Below, one piece after another: positions 1 to 10,217 of a DNA stretch of 50,101 bases. Origin of the DNA: Gammaproteobacteria bacterium (GTDB lineage Bacteria; Pseudomonadota; Gammaproteobacteria; Chromatiales; Chromatiaceae); NCBI GenBank assembly GCA_020445335.1, contig JAGRGU010000032.1:1-50101 (forward strand). Direction: 5' to 3'. Positions within the stretch are counted from its first letter, which is position 1; every line of letters begins with the position of its first letter. The notes beneath the pieces were generated by a model. The model was not told the origin of the DNA, did not search any database, and saw only the letters and a list, made by a program, of their open reading frames with translations. The translations under genes were made by a program, and so were the position numbers.

Positions 1-1
1 G

Positions 2-592
2 GTGCGCGATCATCTGGACAGCGGCGCTCCCGTGAGGGCGATGGCGCTGAGCGACGAGGATAGGCAGGGTCTCTACGATCTGCATCTGCTGACGATCAAA
101 CCTACGCTCTATGTCGCCAATGTCGCCGAGGATGGCTTCGCGGAGAACCGCGCGCTGGATGCGGTGCGCTCTCTGGCGGAAGCGGAAGGATCGTCCGTGG
201 TACCGGTGTGTGCCGCGATAGAGGCCGAGATCGTGCAGCTTGAGCCGGAGGAACGCGACGAGTTTCTCGCCGAAATCGGGCAGACCGAACCCGGACTGAA
301 CCGGGTTGTGCGCGCCGGCTACAAGTTGCTCGGCCTGGAGACCTACTTTACCGCCGGTCCCAAAGAGGTGCGTGCCTGGACCATCCCGGTCGGCGCGACA
401 GCACCGCAGGCGGCAGGAGTCATTCACACCGATTTCCAGCGTGGATTTATTCGCGCAGAAGTAATCGCCTATCAGGATTTTGTCGATCTCGGCGGCGAGC
501 AGGGTGCCAAGGAAGCAGGCAAATTGCGGCTGGAAGGGAAGGATTACGTGGTCAGGGATGGCGATGTCATCCATTTCCGCTTCAACGTCTGA
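2..592 (+). CDS. ychF: Ribosome-binding ATPase YchF, C-terminal part (5' end outside window)
   Basis: YchF is an Obg-related P-loop ATPase that binds the 70S ribosome and is linked to the oxidative stress response. Only about 196 C-terminal residues of the usual roughly 363 are present, so the nucleotide-binding motifs lie upstream. What is visible is the tail of the central helical domain and the C-terminal TGS domain, with the family stretches [32 protein letters not shown] and, at the very end, [11 protein letters not shown]. The GTG at position 2 is an internal codon and not the true start. The stop is followed by a tRNA-Met with its own promoter, so ychF is the last protein gene of its transcript. 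Confidence 0.95.
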   Translation: MRDHLDSGAPVRAMALSDEDRQGLYDLHLLTIKPTLYVANVAEDGFAENRALDAVRSLAEAEGSSVVPVCAAIEAEIVQLEPEERDEFLAEIGQTEPGLNRVVRAGYKLLGLETYFTAGPKEVRAWTIPVGATAPQAAGVIHTDFQRGFIRAEVIAYQDFVDLGGEQGAKEAGKLRLEGKDYVVRDGDVIHFRFNV

Positions 593-622
593 AACTGCGT
601 CCGCAGGTGTCGTTGCATCGAT

Positions 623-651
623 TTGACAGCGGCTTTTCCGACCGTTATATT
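623..651 (+). promoter_or_regulatory. Sigma-70 promoter of tRNA-Met
   Basis: TTGACA (623-628) and TATATT (646-651) are separated by exactly 17 bases. The -10 is followed by a GC-rich discriminator (tcccgccctcc), as expected for a stringently controlled stable-RNA promoter. The predicted start is near 658, a few bases before the mature tRNA 5' end. Confidence 0.8.
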
Positions 652-664
652 TCCCGCCCTCCAT

Positions 665-741
665 GGCTACGTAGCTCAGATGGTTAGAGCGACGGACTCA
701 TAACCCGTAGGTCGGTGGTTCAATTCCACCCGTAGCCACCA
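665..741 (+). tRNA. tRNA-Met (anticodon CAT), elongator type
   Basis: The 77-base cloverleaf has acceptor stem GGCTACG/CGTAGCC, D arm GCTC...GAGC, anticodon loop CTCATAA (CAT at 699-701), T arm GGTGG/CCACC with loop TTCAATT, and an encoded CCA (739-741). The fully paired acceptor stem excludes the initiator tRNA. The sequence resembles elongator tRNA-Met more than the lysidine-modified tRNA-Ile2, although both carry CAT. The loop-proximal anticodon-stem pair would be A-C. Confidence 0.93.
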
Positions 742-751
742 ATATCAGATG

Positions 752-1640
752 GTGCTTACCGGTCACATAGGTAACACTTTATTCCGAGGACATGGGTAAC
801 ACTCTAGGAGCGAATGGGTTTTGGCCCACTGGCTCCACCCTAGTTCTCGTCTTTATCGAAAAACCCGAGATCATGGTTCATCAAGCTGACGAGCCAGACC
901 TCGTCAGCGATCTCCCTGATACCAACGTACTGCCCGGCAAACACCGTACTCAGGTTGATCTTGCGGCGGCCGATGCAAACTCGACCGCACTGGGTCAGGT
1001 GTATCGTCCGATCGTGAAACGGATACTCTGGCTCCTCGGGAGGATGATACTCCCGGGCAGAGGGTGTATACACTTCACCAGGATACTTTCCTCCGAGGGC
1101 CTGGTGAGGTCGGTCGTTATTGTAACCCTCGATGAATTTCTCGAACCGTTCCTGCTGCTGTAGGAAATTATAGCTTGGAGGTTTGGTCGCCTCTTTCTTG
1201 AGCGTCAGATGCATCCGCTCGTGACGACCATTCTGTTGGGGGTTGCCAGGATTGATGCGTTCAATGGCGATGCCCAGTTGCAACCACCAGACCGACAGCC
1301 GACCCAGACCAAACAGGGCGTGCGCAGAGGCAAATGGTGCACTGTTATCCGCGCGAATCGCAGCTGGGAGCCCATAACCTTTGAAGGTACGCTCGAACAC
1401 CGGAAAAGCTTCGGCTTCCCGCGTGGATTCCAGTCCTTCGCAAGCCAACAGACACCCTGACCCGTAATCTGTGATAGTCAGTGGAATACAGTATCTTCGG
1501 TTACCCAGCCTGAACTGACCTTTGTAATCGACACACCAGAGCGCATTCAGTGTTCGGGCCTCACTCAGGTTGGTTACTTGCGCCTTGTGGCGGCGTCGTC
1601 TCCGGCGCTCGCCAGTCGCCGCTGAATTGAGCAGAAAGTG
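752..1640 (-). mobile_element. Truncated IS481-family insertion sequence
   Basis: The element carries an IS481-type transposase reading on the minus strand. Its 3' end holds two tandem near-copies of an 18-base motif, at 764-781 and 789-806 (15 of 18 identical, core GGTAACACT), spaced 25 bases, which look like transposase binding sites at the element end. The outer border lies within about 10-20 bases of the tRNA-Met 3' end. The other end cannot be found: homology stops near 1640 and no inverted copy of the GTGTTACC motif is visible up to 2165. The N-terminal helix-turn-helix half of the transposase is therefore missing and the element is presumably immobile. Confidence 0.75.
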
Positions 1641-1652
1641 GATTAACGTCAA
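840..1652 (-). pseudogene. IS481-family transposase, N-terminally truncated (DDE integrase core)
   Basis: The 270-codon frame starts within the linker before the catalytic core; the first ten residues or so (MTLIHFLLNS) look foreign. The integrase (rve) core is recognisable: first Asp in LWCVDYKGQF, second in IRADNSAPF (relatives usually have DNG) and Glu in QQNGRHERMH. It is followed by the YNNDRPHQAL and YPFHDR segments and the C-terminal GRVCIGRRKINLSTVFAGQ motif. Full-length relatives carry another 100 or more residues with helix-turn-helix domains at the N-terminus, which are lost here. The frame itself has no internal stop, so the loss is probably recent or came with the insertion event. 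Confidence 0.8.
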
Positions 1653-2165
1653 TACTGTTGGGACCTCTCAACCCAAAGGAAACCGGCCATTTTTTCCCTG
1701 GACTGCGTTGCACTTTTGCTCTTGTGCGATAAGTACCCCGAGCCCAGCGCGCCCTGTGCTGAAAAAACGGCCTCCACGGATGGATGCCCATACCATTTTA
1801 ACGCGCCCTTAAAGATTCCCACATCTAAAGCATGTGGTGCTCGACCCAATCGAAGTGCAGCAGACGAATAGAACCGCTGCCTATCCGATTTGGATTACCC
1901 CTGTCGCGGGAAACCAAGTTAAAAAGGCCAATTTTACTGCCGCTACAACGATCAGACTAAGGTAATTAAGAATCCTTGATCTGGTTTGACCGACATCGAG
2001 CGATGCAAATTTCAGCAGATGTGTTTACCCGTGCGGGGAGCGCGTGAAGTAACGGTTTTACCGGGTCTACTCTGCGAAATATCCGTATGCCACGCAGGAA
2101 TCCACTGCTGCCATCCGGAGGCGTGCGATTCTATTGATGGGCCCCAGCGCCCAGTGTGAGGGAAA
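1653..2165. other. 513-base intergenic stretch with no recognised gene
   Basis: The stretch lies between the broken IS element and the chemoreceptor gene. A 66-codon minus-strand frame (1649-1849) and a 76-codon frame (1561-1791) cross it, but neither has a good ribosome binding site or a recognised motif. The part from about 1860 to 2100 is more AT-rich than its surroundings. No convincing sigma-28 promoter for the chemoreceptor was seen. It may be debris of the missing IS half or of whatever replaced it. Confidence 0.5.
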
Positions 2166-5114
2166 GTGAAAAATAATCAGCCTGTCAACGAGTGTGAGCA
2201 GATCCTGGATGATGGCATGGTGTTGGCATCCAGCACAGACCTGAAAGGTATTATAAATTCCGCGAATCAGGCTTTTGTCGATATCAGCGGGTTTACCAGG
2301 GAGGAACTGATTGGCGCGAACCACAATATCGTTCGTCACCCCGATATGCCACCAGAGGCATTTCAGGATCTTTGGGACAGTATGGCCGCGGGTAAAACCT
2401 GGGTGGGCGTGGTTAAGAACCGGTGCAAGAATGGGGATTTCTACTGGGTGAAAGCGACAGTGGCCCCCCAGATAGAGGGGAGCCGAACGGTTGGCTATCT
2501 GTCGGTGCGGGTCAAACCAACAGCGCAGGAGGTAGCTTCAGCTGAAGACCTCTATCGCAGGGTAGGCGAAGGGCGGGCATCGATAAAAAAACGTGGTATA
2601 GAAAAGTGGATCTATAGGTTGCGTAGCATATCCATAGGTAAGCGATTGGGGGCCACCGTGGCGATCCTTGTTACCGTGATCACCGGTGCGATTGTTACCA
2701 CCGGGATGATGGGAGTCACGAAACTTATAGGAGAGGCGGAAAACCGTGAACTGCAAAAAGTAACCATCGCGGTTCAGGATGGAATGCAATCCGAGGCACG
2801 GCTGGCTTCCACCCTGGCGAAGTTGGTGGCTTCGATTCCCGATGCGCAACGGGCATTCGCCGATGGTGACCGCAGCCGTCTGCTCGCGTTGTTTTCTGAT
2901 GGGTTCAATAAACTCAAGGACGAAGCCGGTGTACGTCAGTTCCAGTTTCACACACCTCCCGCGATTTCGTTCGTCCGTATTCACAAGCCGAAAAAGTTCG
3001 GTGACGATTTGTCTTCGTTCCGGCATACAGTGGTGCAGACAAATTCCGAACAACGGGCCGTTACCGGCCTGGAGGTGGGGGTGGCCGGACTGGGTGTGAG
3101 GGGTGTTGTCCCAGTGTTCGAAAACGGGCGCCATCTGGGTTCGGTGGAGTTCGGTATGTCTTTCGGACAATCATTCTTCGACGCTTTCAAGAAACGCAAT
3201 CATGTTGACTTGGCGTTGTACCTTTACCATGAAAAGAAATTCTCCCGCTTTGCATCGACTTTCGATGGGGAACTCGAACTGGACGAAGCGCAATTTGCCG
3301 AAGTCATATCGGGAAAGACGATCTCCTCGGTGGCCGACATGAAGAGCAGCCAATTGGCGCTCATGATGGCGCCCGTCATGGACTTCAGCGGTGATCCAAT
3401 CGGCGTGTTGACTGTCGGTGTGGATCGCTCGGGTTTCGTCAGTCAAATGGTAGACTTCCGGAATAAGTCGTTCTCGGTCGGTGCAGTGGTATTGCTTTTG
3501 GGCATCGCGATCAGCATATGGCTCAGTCGCGGTATTACGAGACCACTACGAGACGCGGCGGATCTTGCCGAGAAGGTGAGATCCGGCGACTATCGATCGT
3601 CGGTGGACATCAAGGGTGACGATGAGGCCGGCTTTGTTTTGCGCGCCATGGAGGGAATGCAGGCGCGTCTTGCCTACGATCTGTATGAAGTGAAGGAGAC
3701 GGCAACGGCCAATCTTAGGATCAAAACTGCACTGGAGAGTGTCTCCACCAGCGTCACGGTATCCGATAAAAGCAACCATCTGATCTTCATGAATCATCAG
3801 GCAACGGCGCTGTTCGATGCGCTTGGCGAGATGGCCGCCGGTACGGGAGATGGTTTCCGGGCGGAGGAACTGTTGGGCCGCTCGTTGACGGAGTTTATTC
3901 CCGACGCCGAGTTTGGACGCCGCTACGAGCAGCGGCTTTCGAGTACCGAGACCAGTCGATTGGACTGCTGGGGGAGGTGTTTCAGGTTGATCACCAGTCC
4001 GATTCATGACGCTTCGGGCGAGTATCAGGGACGGATCAGCCAGTGGGTTGATATCACCAGCGAGGTCACAGTCGAGAAGGAGATCAACGATATCGTTCTT
4101 GCAGCCCGTTCCGGAGACCTTTCCCGGCGTTTGGATCTGGCTGACAAATCCGGATTCTTTGAGCAGCTTGCCGCAGGGATCAACGATCTTATCGGTGCGG
4201 TGGAAAGCGTGATAGGCGATATCGCCCGGGCCATGGCCCATGTTGCCCAGGGGGATCTCGGCAAGCCGATTACGGCCGACTACCAGGGGACCTTTGGAGA
4301 CGTCAAACTGAGCGTCAACAGCACAATCTCCAACCTGGATGAGATCATAAGCGAATTGCGCAGCTCATCGGATGCAATTACCCATACTTCGAGAGAGATA
4401 GCCTCCGGCAATGTGAATCTTTCGAGCCGTACAGAGCAGCAAGCCGCGAGTTTGGAAGAGACTGCTTCCAGCATGGAAGAGCTGACCAGTACCGTAAAAC
4501 AGAATGCAGAGAATGCCGAGCAGGCCAATCAGCTTGCTGTAAGTGCACGGCAGATGGCTGAGAAAGGTGGCGTCGTCGTGAATGATGCCGTCAATGCGAT
4601 GGAGGAGATCAATCGCTCCAGCGGCATGATATCCAAAATCATCACAGTGATTGATGAGATTGCTTTTCAGACTAATCTGCTGGCCCTCAATGCTTCGGTC
4701 GAGGCTGCAAGGGCCGGTGAGCATGGTCGCGGTTTCGCGGTAGTGGCCACAGAGGTAAGAAACCTTGCGCAAAGGAGCGCGTCAGCAGCTAGGGAGATAA
4801 AAGGTCTGATCAACGACAGCGCCGACAAGGTAGGAGCAGGTGCCGAGTTGGTGAATCGCTCGGGTGAGACCCTTGGGGAGATTGTTGCCTCGGTCAAGAG
4901 GTTGGGGGACATTATCGCTGAGATCTCGTTGGCCAGTCGTGAGCAGTCGATTGGAATCGAGCACGTAAACCAAGCCATTACCAACCTCGAGGAACTGACC
5001 CAGCAAAATGCTGCACTGGCGGAGCAGACATCGGCTGCCGCCTCGTCCATGAACGAACGTGCCTCCCAGATGGATCAGCGCATGAGCTATTTCTCGATTT
5101 CGGACGCGAGGTGA
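2166..5114 (+). CDS. Methyl-accepting chemotaxis protein with PAS, Cache, HAMP and PAS domains
   Basis: This 982-residue receptor has, in order: an Aer-type PAS domain (about 15-120, with [18 protein letters not shown]), TM1 (about 160-182), a periplasmic Cache-type ligand-binding region (about 185-430), TM2 (about 434-455), HAMP, a second PAS (about 525-635), a second HAMP-like stretch and the MCP signalling hairpin. The hairpin tip is canonical ([20 protein letters not shown], about residue 833). The start is GTG; GAGG at 2158-2161 gives a short 4-base spacer, but the N-terminus MKNNQPV matches Aer-like proteins. There is no NWETF-type receptor tail for CheR/CheB. It probably senses both a periplasmic ligand and an internal redox, energy or small-molecule signal. 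No chemotaxis genes are adjacent. Confidence 0.93.
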   Translation: MKNNQPVNECEQILDDGMVLASSTDLKGIINSANQAFVDISGFTREELIGANHNIVRHPDMPPEAFQDLWDSMAAGKTWVGVVKNRCKNGDFYWVKATVAPQIEGSRTVGYLSVRVKPTAQEVASAEDLYRRVGEGRASIKKRGIEKWIYRLRSISIGKRLGATVAILVTVITGAIVTTGMMGVTKLIGEAENRELQKVTIAVQDGMQSEARLASTLAKLVASIPDAQRAFADGDRSRLLALFSDGFNKLKDEAGVRQFQFHTPPAISFVRIHKPKKFGDDLSSFRHTVVQTNSEQRAVTGLEVGVAGLGVRGVVPVFENGRHLGSVEFGMSFGQSFFDAFKKRNHVDLALYLYHEKKFSRFASTFDGELELDEAQFAEVISGKTISSVADMKSSQLALMMAPVMDFSGDPIGVLTVGVDRSGFVSQMVDFRNKSFSVGAVVLLLGIAISIWLSRGITRPLRDAADLAEKVRSGDYRSSVDIKGDDEAGFVLRAMEGMQARLAYDLYEVKETATANLRIKTALESVSTSVTVSDKSNHLIFMNHQATALFDALGEMAAGTGDGFRAEELLGRSLTEFIPDAEFGRRYEQRLSSTETSRLDCWGRCFRLITSPIHDASGEYQGRISQWVDITSEVTVEKEINDIVLAARSGDLSRRLDLADKSGFFEQLAAGINDLIGAVESVIGDIARAMAHVAQGDLGKPITADYQGTFGDVKLSVNSTISNLDEIISELRSSSDAITHTSREIASGNVNLSSRTEQQAASLEETASSMEELTSTVKQNAENAEQANQLAVSARQMAEKGGVVVNDAVNAMEEINRSSGMISKIITVIDEIAFQTNLLALNASVEAARAGEHGRGFAVVATEVRNLAQRSASAAREIKGLINDSADKVGAGAELVNRSGETLGEIVASVKRLGDIIAEISLASREQSIGIEHVNQAITNLEELTQQNAALAEQTSAAASSMNERASQMDQRMSYFSISDAR

Positions 5115-5439
5115 CTGTCGTACCGGCTCGTCTCTGACGCAAAAAAATGTGCAGCTGTTTTGCTTTGCGAGGACAAGCAGGGTGCTCGGTAAACAAACAT
5201 CTCTTCGAGTGAGAAACGGGTGCGCGGCTATGGGCCTTCCTGTATTGGTGGGTGGTATCCGGACTTTGCGAACACGCTAGACAGAGCGGCGAGCGGAGAA
5301 GGCCTTGTTGGAGATTGTCCTGGCCCGTCTGCCGGGCGTTCGTGGGGTGCGATCGCCGGAGTTGTTGCATTTGAAGTTCATATTCCGTAGGTGTGAACTT
5401 TTATTGGCGCCTGAAGTCTCAATAAATGTGCAGGAGACG
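5115..5439. other. Intergenic stretch after the chemoreceptor
   Basis: No gene was recognised. Short minus-strand frames (4978-5370, 5378-5563) lack ribosome binding sites and known motifs. The stretch may hold the promoter of the candidate small RNA at 5440-5540. Confidence 0.5.
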
Positions 5440-5540
5440 TACTTCTAATCGCCAGTAGCGGCGAATGAACAGTTTCAGAACTCCCCTCTAGACACTTAGT
5501 CTGGTTTGACGACCACCTTTCGAGATGGTCGTTTTTTTTG
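5440..5540 (+). ncRNA. Candidate small RNA with three hairpins, 3' end at intrinsic terminator
   Basis: No gene explains the 400 or so bases after the chemoreceptor, yet three successive stem-loops end in a textbook terminator. They are TCGCC/GGCGA (5449-5453 with 5460-5464), CTAGAC/GTCTGG (5488-5493 with 5499-5504) and the terminator stem (5509-5532) with eight T. The 5' end is unknown; no clear -10/-35 pair was found upstream. Alternatively the hairpins belong to a long 3' untranslated region of the chemoreceptor transcript. Confidence 0.35.
5509..5539 (+). terminator. Intrinsic terminator with UUCG tetraloop
   Basis: Stem ACGACCA/TGGTCGT (5509-5515 with 5526-5532), one C-A mismatch, then CT/AG closing a TTCG tetraloop (5519-5522), followed by T8. 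It sits about 400 bases after the chemoreceptor stop and 195 bases before amtB. Confidence 0.85.
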
Positions 5541-5569
5541 CCCAAAAATAGTGCGCCATCCATGCGTAA

Positions 5570-5586
5570 TGCACTATTAATGAGCG
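5570..5586 (+). promoter_or_regulatory. Candidate NtrC-type enhancer site before amtB
   Basis: TGCACTATTAATGAGCG resembles the NtrC consensus GCAC-N7-GTGC (here GCAC-N7-GAGC). It lies about 80 bases upstream of the candidate sigma-54 promoter, a usual enhancer distance. The same GCAC is one arm of an 8-base perfect inverted repeat, AATAGTGC (5547-5554) with GCACTATT (5571-5578), which is an alternative explanation. Confidence 0.35.
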
Positions 5587-5648
5587 CCCATCTGCCCCGG
5601 TTCGGGGCGTTGTTGTCTAATCATTTGAATTTAAATAAGTAAATAATG

Positions 5649-5663
5649 GGTATGAATTGTGCA
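5649..5663 (+). promoter_or_regulatory. Candidate sigma-54 promoter of amtB
   Basis: GGTATGAATTGTGCA has the invariant GG-N10-GC spacing (GG 5649-5650, GC 5661-5662) and matches several other positions of TGGCACG-N4-TTGCA, including A, G and the final TGCA. The predicted start is near 5674, leaving about 60 bases of leader before the amtB start. Nitrogen-regulated amtB genes are commonly sigma-54 dependent. Confidence 0.45.
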
Positions 5664-5734
5664 TTTCAGAAGCCGTCAATTTACTTGTGCGAGTTGTGAT
5701 GGCCTGCTTCAGGCAGGCAGGGGAGAAGAGGTTT

Positions 5735-7030
5735 ATGAGATATTTGGTATTGCTGGCGGCTGCCCAGATGATGTTGCCGGGAACAGTGCTGGCCGAGGAG
5801 GCCGGCATGAGCGGATCCAACACAAGCTGGATTCTGACTTCCACCGCGCTGGTGTTGTTCATGACGCTACCCGGACTGGCGCTGTTCTATGGTGGCCTGG
5901 TGCGCACCAAGAATGTGCTTTCGGTGCTGATGCAGTGTTTTGCCATCGCCGGTATCGCCAGTGTCCTGTGGCTGGTGGCTGGGTATAGTCTGGCTTTTGG
6001 CGAGGGCAACAGCTGGATCGGCGACTTCAGTCGGGTGCTGATGTCTGGCGTGGGCCGCGAAACGCTCAGTGGCGATATTCCTGAATCACTCTTCATGCTG
6101 TTCCAGATGACCTTCGCAATCATCACCCCGGCGCTTATCATCGGCGGTTTCGCTGAGCGCATGAAGTTTTCGGCGGTGGTGCTCTTCAGCGCTATCTGGC
6201 TGATGCTGGTCTACGTGCCGATCACTCACTGGGTTTGGGGTGGCGGCTGGCTTGGGCAGATGGGCCTCTATGACTTTGCCGGCGGGACCGTAGTCCATAT
6301 CACCGCCGGCGTAGCCGCTCTTGTGGCTGCGATAGTGCTGGGACCGCGAAAAGGTTTTCCACGTACCCCGATGCCACCCCACAACATGACCATGACCATC
6401 AGCGGCGCGGGCATGCTGTGGGTTGGCTGGTTCGGCTTCAATGGCGGCAGCGCGTTGGCGTCCGACGGCAACGCAGCCATGGCGATGCTGGTGACCCATA
6501 TCTCGGCGGCCACCGGTGCCATGACCTGGCTGTTCATCGAGTGGAAGCGCTTCGGTAAGCCGAGTGCGTTGGGTGCGGTGACAGGGATGGTGGCCGGTCT
6601 TGGTACGATCACTCCCGCTTCCGGTTTTATTGGACCCGGCGGCGCATTGATTGTCGGCCTGCTGGCCGGATCGGTCTGTTACAGCGCCACCCAGTACATC
6701 AAGAAAGTGCTGCAGATCGATGACTCCCTCGACGTTTTCCCCGTGCATGGGGTCGGCGGAATGATGGGGACGCTGCTTGCGGGTGTCTTTTCGTCCACCA
6801 GTCTGGGGGTGTTCAGCGGTTACGGCTATGCCGAGGGCATCGCGTCGATGGGGGGGCAGGTATGGGTGCAGTTCGTAGGTGTGGTCGCCACTGTGATCTT
6901 CACCGCCGCGCTGACCTGGGGCATCCTTAAGCTGGTTGCGCTGTTGACCAACGGTCTCAGGGTGAGTGGTGAGGAGGAGATGGAGGGTCTCGACCACGTC
7001 AGCCACGAGGAGACCGGTTACAACATGTAG
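5735..7030 (+). CDS. amtB: Ammonium transporter AmtB
   Basis: A 431-residue Amt/Rh-family channel in the inner membrane that conducts ammonium/ammonia. The start chosen is ATG 5735, which has AGAGG just upstream and opens a signal peptide (MRYLVLLAAAQMMLPGTVLA); a longer reading from 5657 would begin inside the candidate sigma-54 promoter. About eleven membrane helices follow. The two pore histidines are present in GGTVVHITAGVAAL and DVFPVHGVGGMMGTLLAG, and the family signature GWFGFNGGSAL is present. The gene usually paired with it, glnK (the PII regulator), is absent here. Expression is likely nitrogen controlled. Transcription ends at the strong terminator at 7073-7113. Confidence 0.95.
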   Translation: MRYLVLLAAAQMMLPGTVLAEEAGMSGSNTSWILTSTALVLFMTLPGLALFYGGLVRTKNVLSVLMQCFAIAGIASVLWLVAGYSLAFGEGNSWIGDFSRVLMSGVGRETLSGDIPESLFMLFQMTFAIITPALIIGGFAERMKFSAVVLFSAIWLMLVYVPITHWVWGGGWLGQMGLYDFAGGTVVHITAGVAALVAAIVLGPRKGFPRTPMPPHNMTMTISGAGMLWVGWFGFNGGSALASDGNAAMAMLVTHISAATGAMTWLFIEWKRFGKPSALGAVTGMVAGLGTITPASGFIGPGGALIVGLLAGSVCYSATQYIKKVLQIDDSLDVFPVHGVGGMMGTLLAGVFSSTSLGVFSGYGYAEGIASMGGQVWVQFVGVVATVIFTAALTWGILKLVALLTNGLRVSGEEEMEGLDHVSHEETGYNM

Positions 7031-7043
7031 TGATCAAAATCCC

Positions 7044-7071
7044 GTGCCGGCCGCCTCGCGGCGGCTGGCAC
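7044..7071. repeat. Strong inverted repeat behind amtB
   Basis: A 12-base-pair hairpin: GTGCCGGCCGCC (7044-7055) pairs with GGCGGCTGGCAC (7060-7071) through a TCGC loop with one G-T pair. There is no T-run of its own; it sits directly before the terminator and may protect the amtB mRNA 3' end or help stop transcription. Confidence 0.7.
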
Positions 7072-7072
7072 A

Positions 7073-7113
7073 GGCACAAAAAAAGCGGCTTGGTTGCCGC
7101 TTTTTTTTGTGCC
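7073..7113. terminator. Bidirectional terminator between amtB and tRNA-Pro
   Basis: GGCAC A7 GCGGC, loop TTGGTT, GCCGC T8 GTGCC. The stem is nearly perfect, and the A and T tracts provide a T-run in both directions. It can end amtB on the plus strand and the ispB-tRNA-Pro transcript on the minus strand. Confidence 0.85.
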
Positions 7114-7131
7114 TGGAGTGTTTGTGAAAGT

Positions 7132-7208
<77 letters not shown>

Positions 7209-7219
7209 AATCATGAGAA

Positions 7220-8188
7220 TCAGCTGCTGCGTTTCACCGCGAAATCGGCAATCGAGGAGAGCGCTTCCCGGTAAGGTGAATCCGGCAGCTGCGCGAGCGC
7301 CGATTTCGCTTTGTCAGCCTCTTCTCGAGCGAGGCGCGAAGTGTACTCGATCGCGTCGGTGGATTCAATGGCGGCCATGACCTTGTCGATATCCTCACGT
7401 CCGCCTTGCTCGATGACTGCACGCAGCATCCGCTGCTGTTCGGCGCTACCCACTTGGAGTACCCGCAGTAGCGGCAGGGTGGGTTTTCCTTCGGCAAGAT
7501 CGTCGCCGATGTTCTTGCCGATCTGTTCAGCGTCGGCGCTGTAGTCGAGCGCGTCGTCGATGATCTGGAACGCTATTCCGAGATGCCTGCCGTAATCGGC
7601 CAGTGCCTGCTCCTGCGTCGAATGCCCATCGCAAAGCACCGCGCCAAGCTGTGCGCCTGCCTCGAACAGGGTTGCCGTCTTGCGCAGGATGACCTCGCGA
7701 TAGCGCTGCTCATCAACATCTGCGTCGTGGCAGTTGAGCAGTTGCAGCACCTCACCTTCGGCGATGCGGTTTGTGGCGTGCGAGAGTATCTCCATGACCC
7801 GCATGCGATTGACATCGACCATCATTTCAAACGCGCGAGAGTAGAGAAAGTCGCCTACCAGGACACTTGTGGCATTGCCCCAGACCGCGTTGGCGGTATC
7901 ACGATTGCGCCGTTTTTCGGAGCCGTCCACGACATCGTCGTGCAGCAACGTGGCGGTATGGATAAACTCGATCACCGCCGCCAGGTCGATATGGCGATGC
8001 TGTGCGTAGCCGAGCGCTCGCGCCGCCAACAGCACAACCATCGGTCGCAATCGCTTCCCGCCACTGCCGACGATGTACTGGCCAACCTGGTTGATCAACA
8101 CGACATCCGAGTGGAGACGGCGCAGAATCAGCGCGTCGACCGCTTTCATATCGTCTGCTATCAGATCGCGTATGCTGGCTAGATCCAT
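7220..8188 (-). CDS. ispB: Polyprenyl (octaprenyl) diphosphate synthase
   Basis: A 322-residue trans-prenyltransferase that extends farnesyl diphosphate with isopentenyl units to make the ubiquinone/menaquinone side chain. The two aspartate-rich motifs are present: LLHDDVVDG (first, followed by the RR pair) and QIIDDALDY, then [14 protein letters not shown] near the C-terminus. The GGKRLRP substrate motif is near residue 45. The start chosen is ATG at 8188 ([10 protein letters not shown]); a frame extends to 8314 but would cross the TTGACA-18-TAGCAT promoter. The gene is divergent from rplU-rpmA, a classic gammaproteobacterial arrangement, with tRNA-Pro immediately downstream. Confidence 0.95.
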   Translation of the reverse strand: MDLASIRDLIADDMKAVDALILRRLHSDVVLINQVGQYIVGSGGKRLRPMVVLLAARALGYAQHRHIDLAAVIEFIHTATLLHDDVVDGSEKRRNRDTANAVWGNATSVLVGDFLYSRAFEMMVDVNRMRVMEILSHATNRIAEGEVLQLLNCHDADVDEQRYREVILRKTATLFEAGAQLGAVLCDGHSTQEQALADYGRHLGIAFQIIDDALDYSADAEQIGKNIGDDLAEGKPTLPLLRVLQVGSAEQQRMLRAVIEQGGREDIDKVMAAIESTDAIEYTSRLAREEADKAKSALAQLPDSPYREALSSIADFAVKRSS

Positions 8189-8247
8189 TGTGGTGTTGCC
8201 GAAGATGGTGCGGGGGAGTACGGCATCCCCATAATTCAGGAGCGGGA

Positions 8248-8277
8248 ATGCTAGAGTCGCCGCCATCTCTCTGTCAA
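8248..8277 (-). promoter_or_regulatory. Sigma-70 promoter of ispB
   Basis: On the minus strand TTGACA (8277-8272) is followed after 18 bases by TAGCAT (8253-8248). The predicted start near 8241 leaves about 50 bases of leader before the ATG at 8188. This position argues against the longer ispB reading frame. Confidence 0.65.
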
Positions 8278-8314
8278 GGAACCGGCGGAATGGGATGAGG
8301 GTTGGATCAGCCAT

Positions 8315-8343
8315 TTGACCTGAAGTCTGCGTGCGGGTAGAAT
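8315..8343 (+). promoter_or_regulatory. Sigma-70 promoter of rplU-rpmA
   Basis: TTGACC (8315-8320), 17 bases, TAGAAT (8338-8343), then a C-rich discriminator. The start near 8350 gives about 64 bases of leader before rplU. Its -35 is 37 bases from the -35 of the divergent ispB promoter. Confidence 0.75.
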
Positions 8344-8413
8344 TCCCGCTCTTTGGTCGGTGCCGTACCTACGTTCGGTGTCGATAAGCTCAGGAAATTT
8401 GCGGGGATTTGGA

Positions 8414-8728
8414 ATGTATGCCGTAATTCAGACCGGTGGTAAACAGTACCGGGTTGCCAAAGGCGACACTCTCAGGGTCGAAAAGCTGGTCGCCGAAGAG
8501 GGCGCTGAGCTGGAACTCGACAAAGTGTTGATGGTCGCCGATGGGGACGATATCAAGATAGGGGCACCCTACGTGGAAGGCAGCAGGGTTTCTGCCACCG
8601 TCAAATCCCACGGCAGGGGCAAGAAAGTCAAGATCATCAAGTTCAGACGGCGCAAGCACCACCTGAAGCGTCAGGGGCATCGCCAGTCCTATACTGAACT
8701 GCAGATCACCGGAATCAGCGCTGGCTGA
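8414..8728 (+). CDS. rplU: 50S ribosomal protein L21
   Basis: A 104-residue large-subunit protein that binds 23S rRNA. The N-terminus [18 protein letters not shown] and the C-terminal [16 protein letters not shown] segment are diagnostic. ATG 8414 is preferred over an upstream ATG at 8360 because the family always begins MYAVI and the upstream extension has no homologous content. It is cotranscribed with rpmA 13 bases downstream. Confidence 0.97.
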   Translation: MYAVIQTGGKQYRVAKGDTLRVEKLVAEEGAELELDKVLMVADGDDIKIGAPYVEGSRVSATVKSHGRGKKVKIIKFRRRKHHLKRQGHRQSYTELQITGISAG

Positions 8729-8741
8729 GGGGTAGACGACA

Positions 8742-8999
8742 ATGGCACATAAAAAGGCAGGCGGCAGTACACGTAACGGCCGCGATTCGGAATCCAAGCG
8801 TTTGGGTGTGAAGGTTTTCGGCGGCCAGACGATCAATGCCGGCGGTATCATCATCCGTCAGCGCGGTACCAGGGTTCATGGCGGCGTCAATGTCGGTGTC
8901 GGCAGGGATCACACACTCTTCGCCAAAGCGGACGGCGTGGTGAAGTTTGAGATCAAGGGTCCGAGCAAGCGCAAGTTCGTCAGCGTAATTCCGGCCTGA
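8742..8999 (+). CDS. rpmA: 50S ribosomal protein L27
   Basis: An 85-residue protein of the large subunit whose N-terminal tail reaches the peptidyl transferase centre. [37 protein letters not shown] and [13 protein letters not shown] are family signatures. It begins directly with the mature tail (MAHKKAGG), so there is no Firmicutes-type cleaved extension. An intrinsic terminator follows 25 bases later. Confidence 0.97.
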   Translation: MAHKKAGGSTRNGRDSESKRLGVKVFGGQTINAGGIIIRQRGTRVHGGVNVGVGRDHTLFAKADGVVKFEIKGPSKRKFVSVIPA

Positions 9000-10199
<1,200 letters not shown>

Positions 10200-10217
10200 G
10201 TTGAGGAGTTGCTGTTG

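Noticed and set aside
1561..1849. Short minus-strand frames upstream of the transposase (76 and 66 codons)
   Set aside because: Could be debris of the missing transposase half, but no homologous motif, start or ribosome binding site could be seen, so they are not called as genes.
6086..7006. 306-codon minus-strand frame opposite amtB
   Set aside because: Shadow of the membrane channel gene; composition is His/Gly/Arg-rich with no motif.
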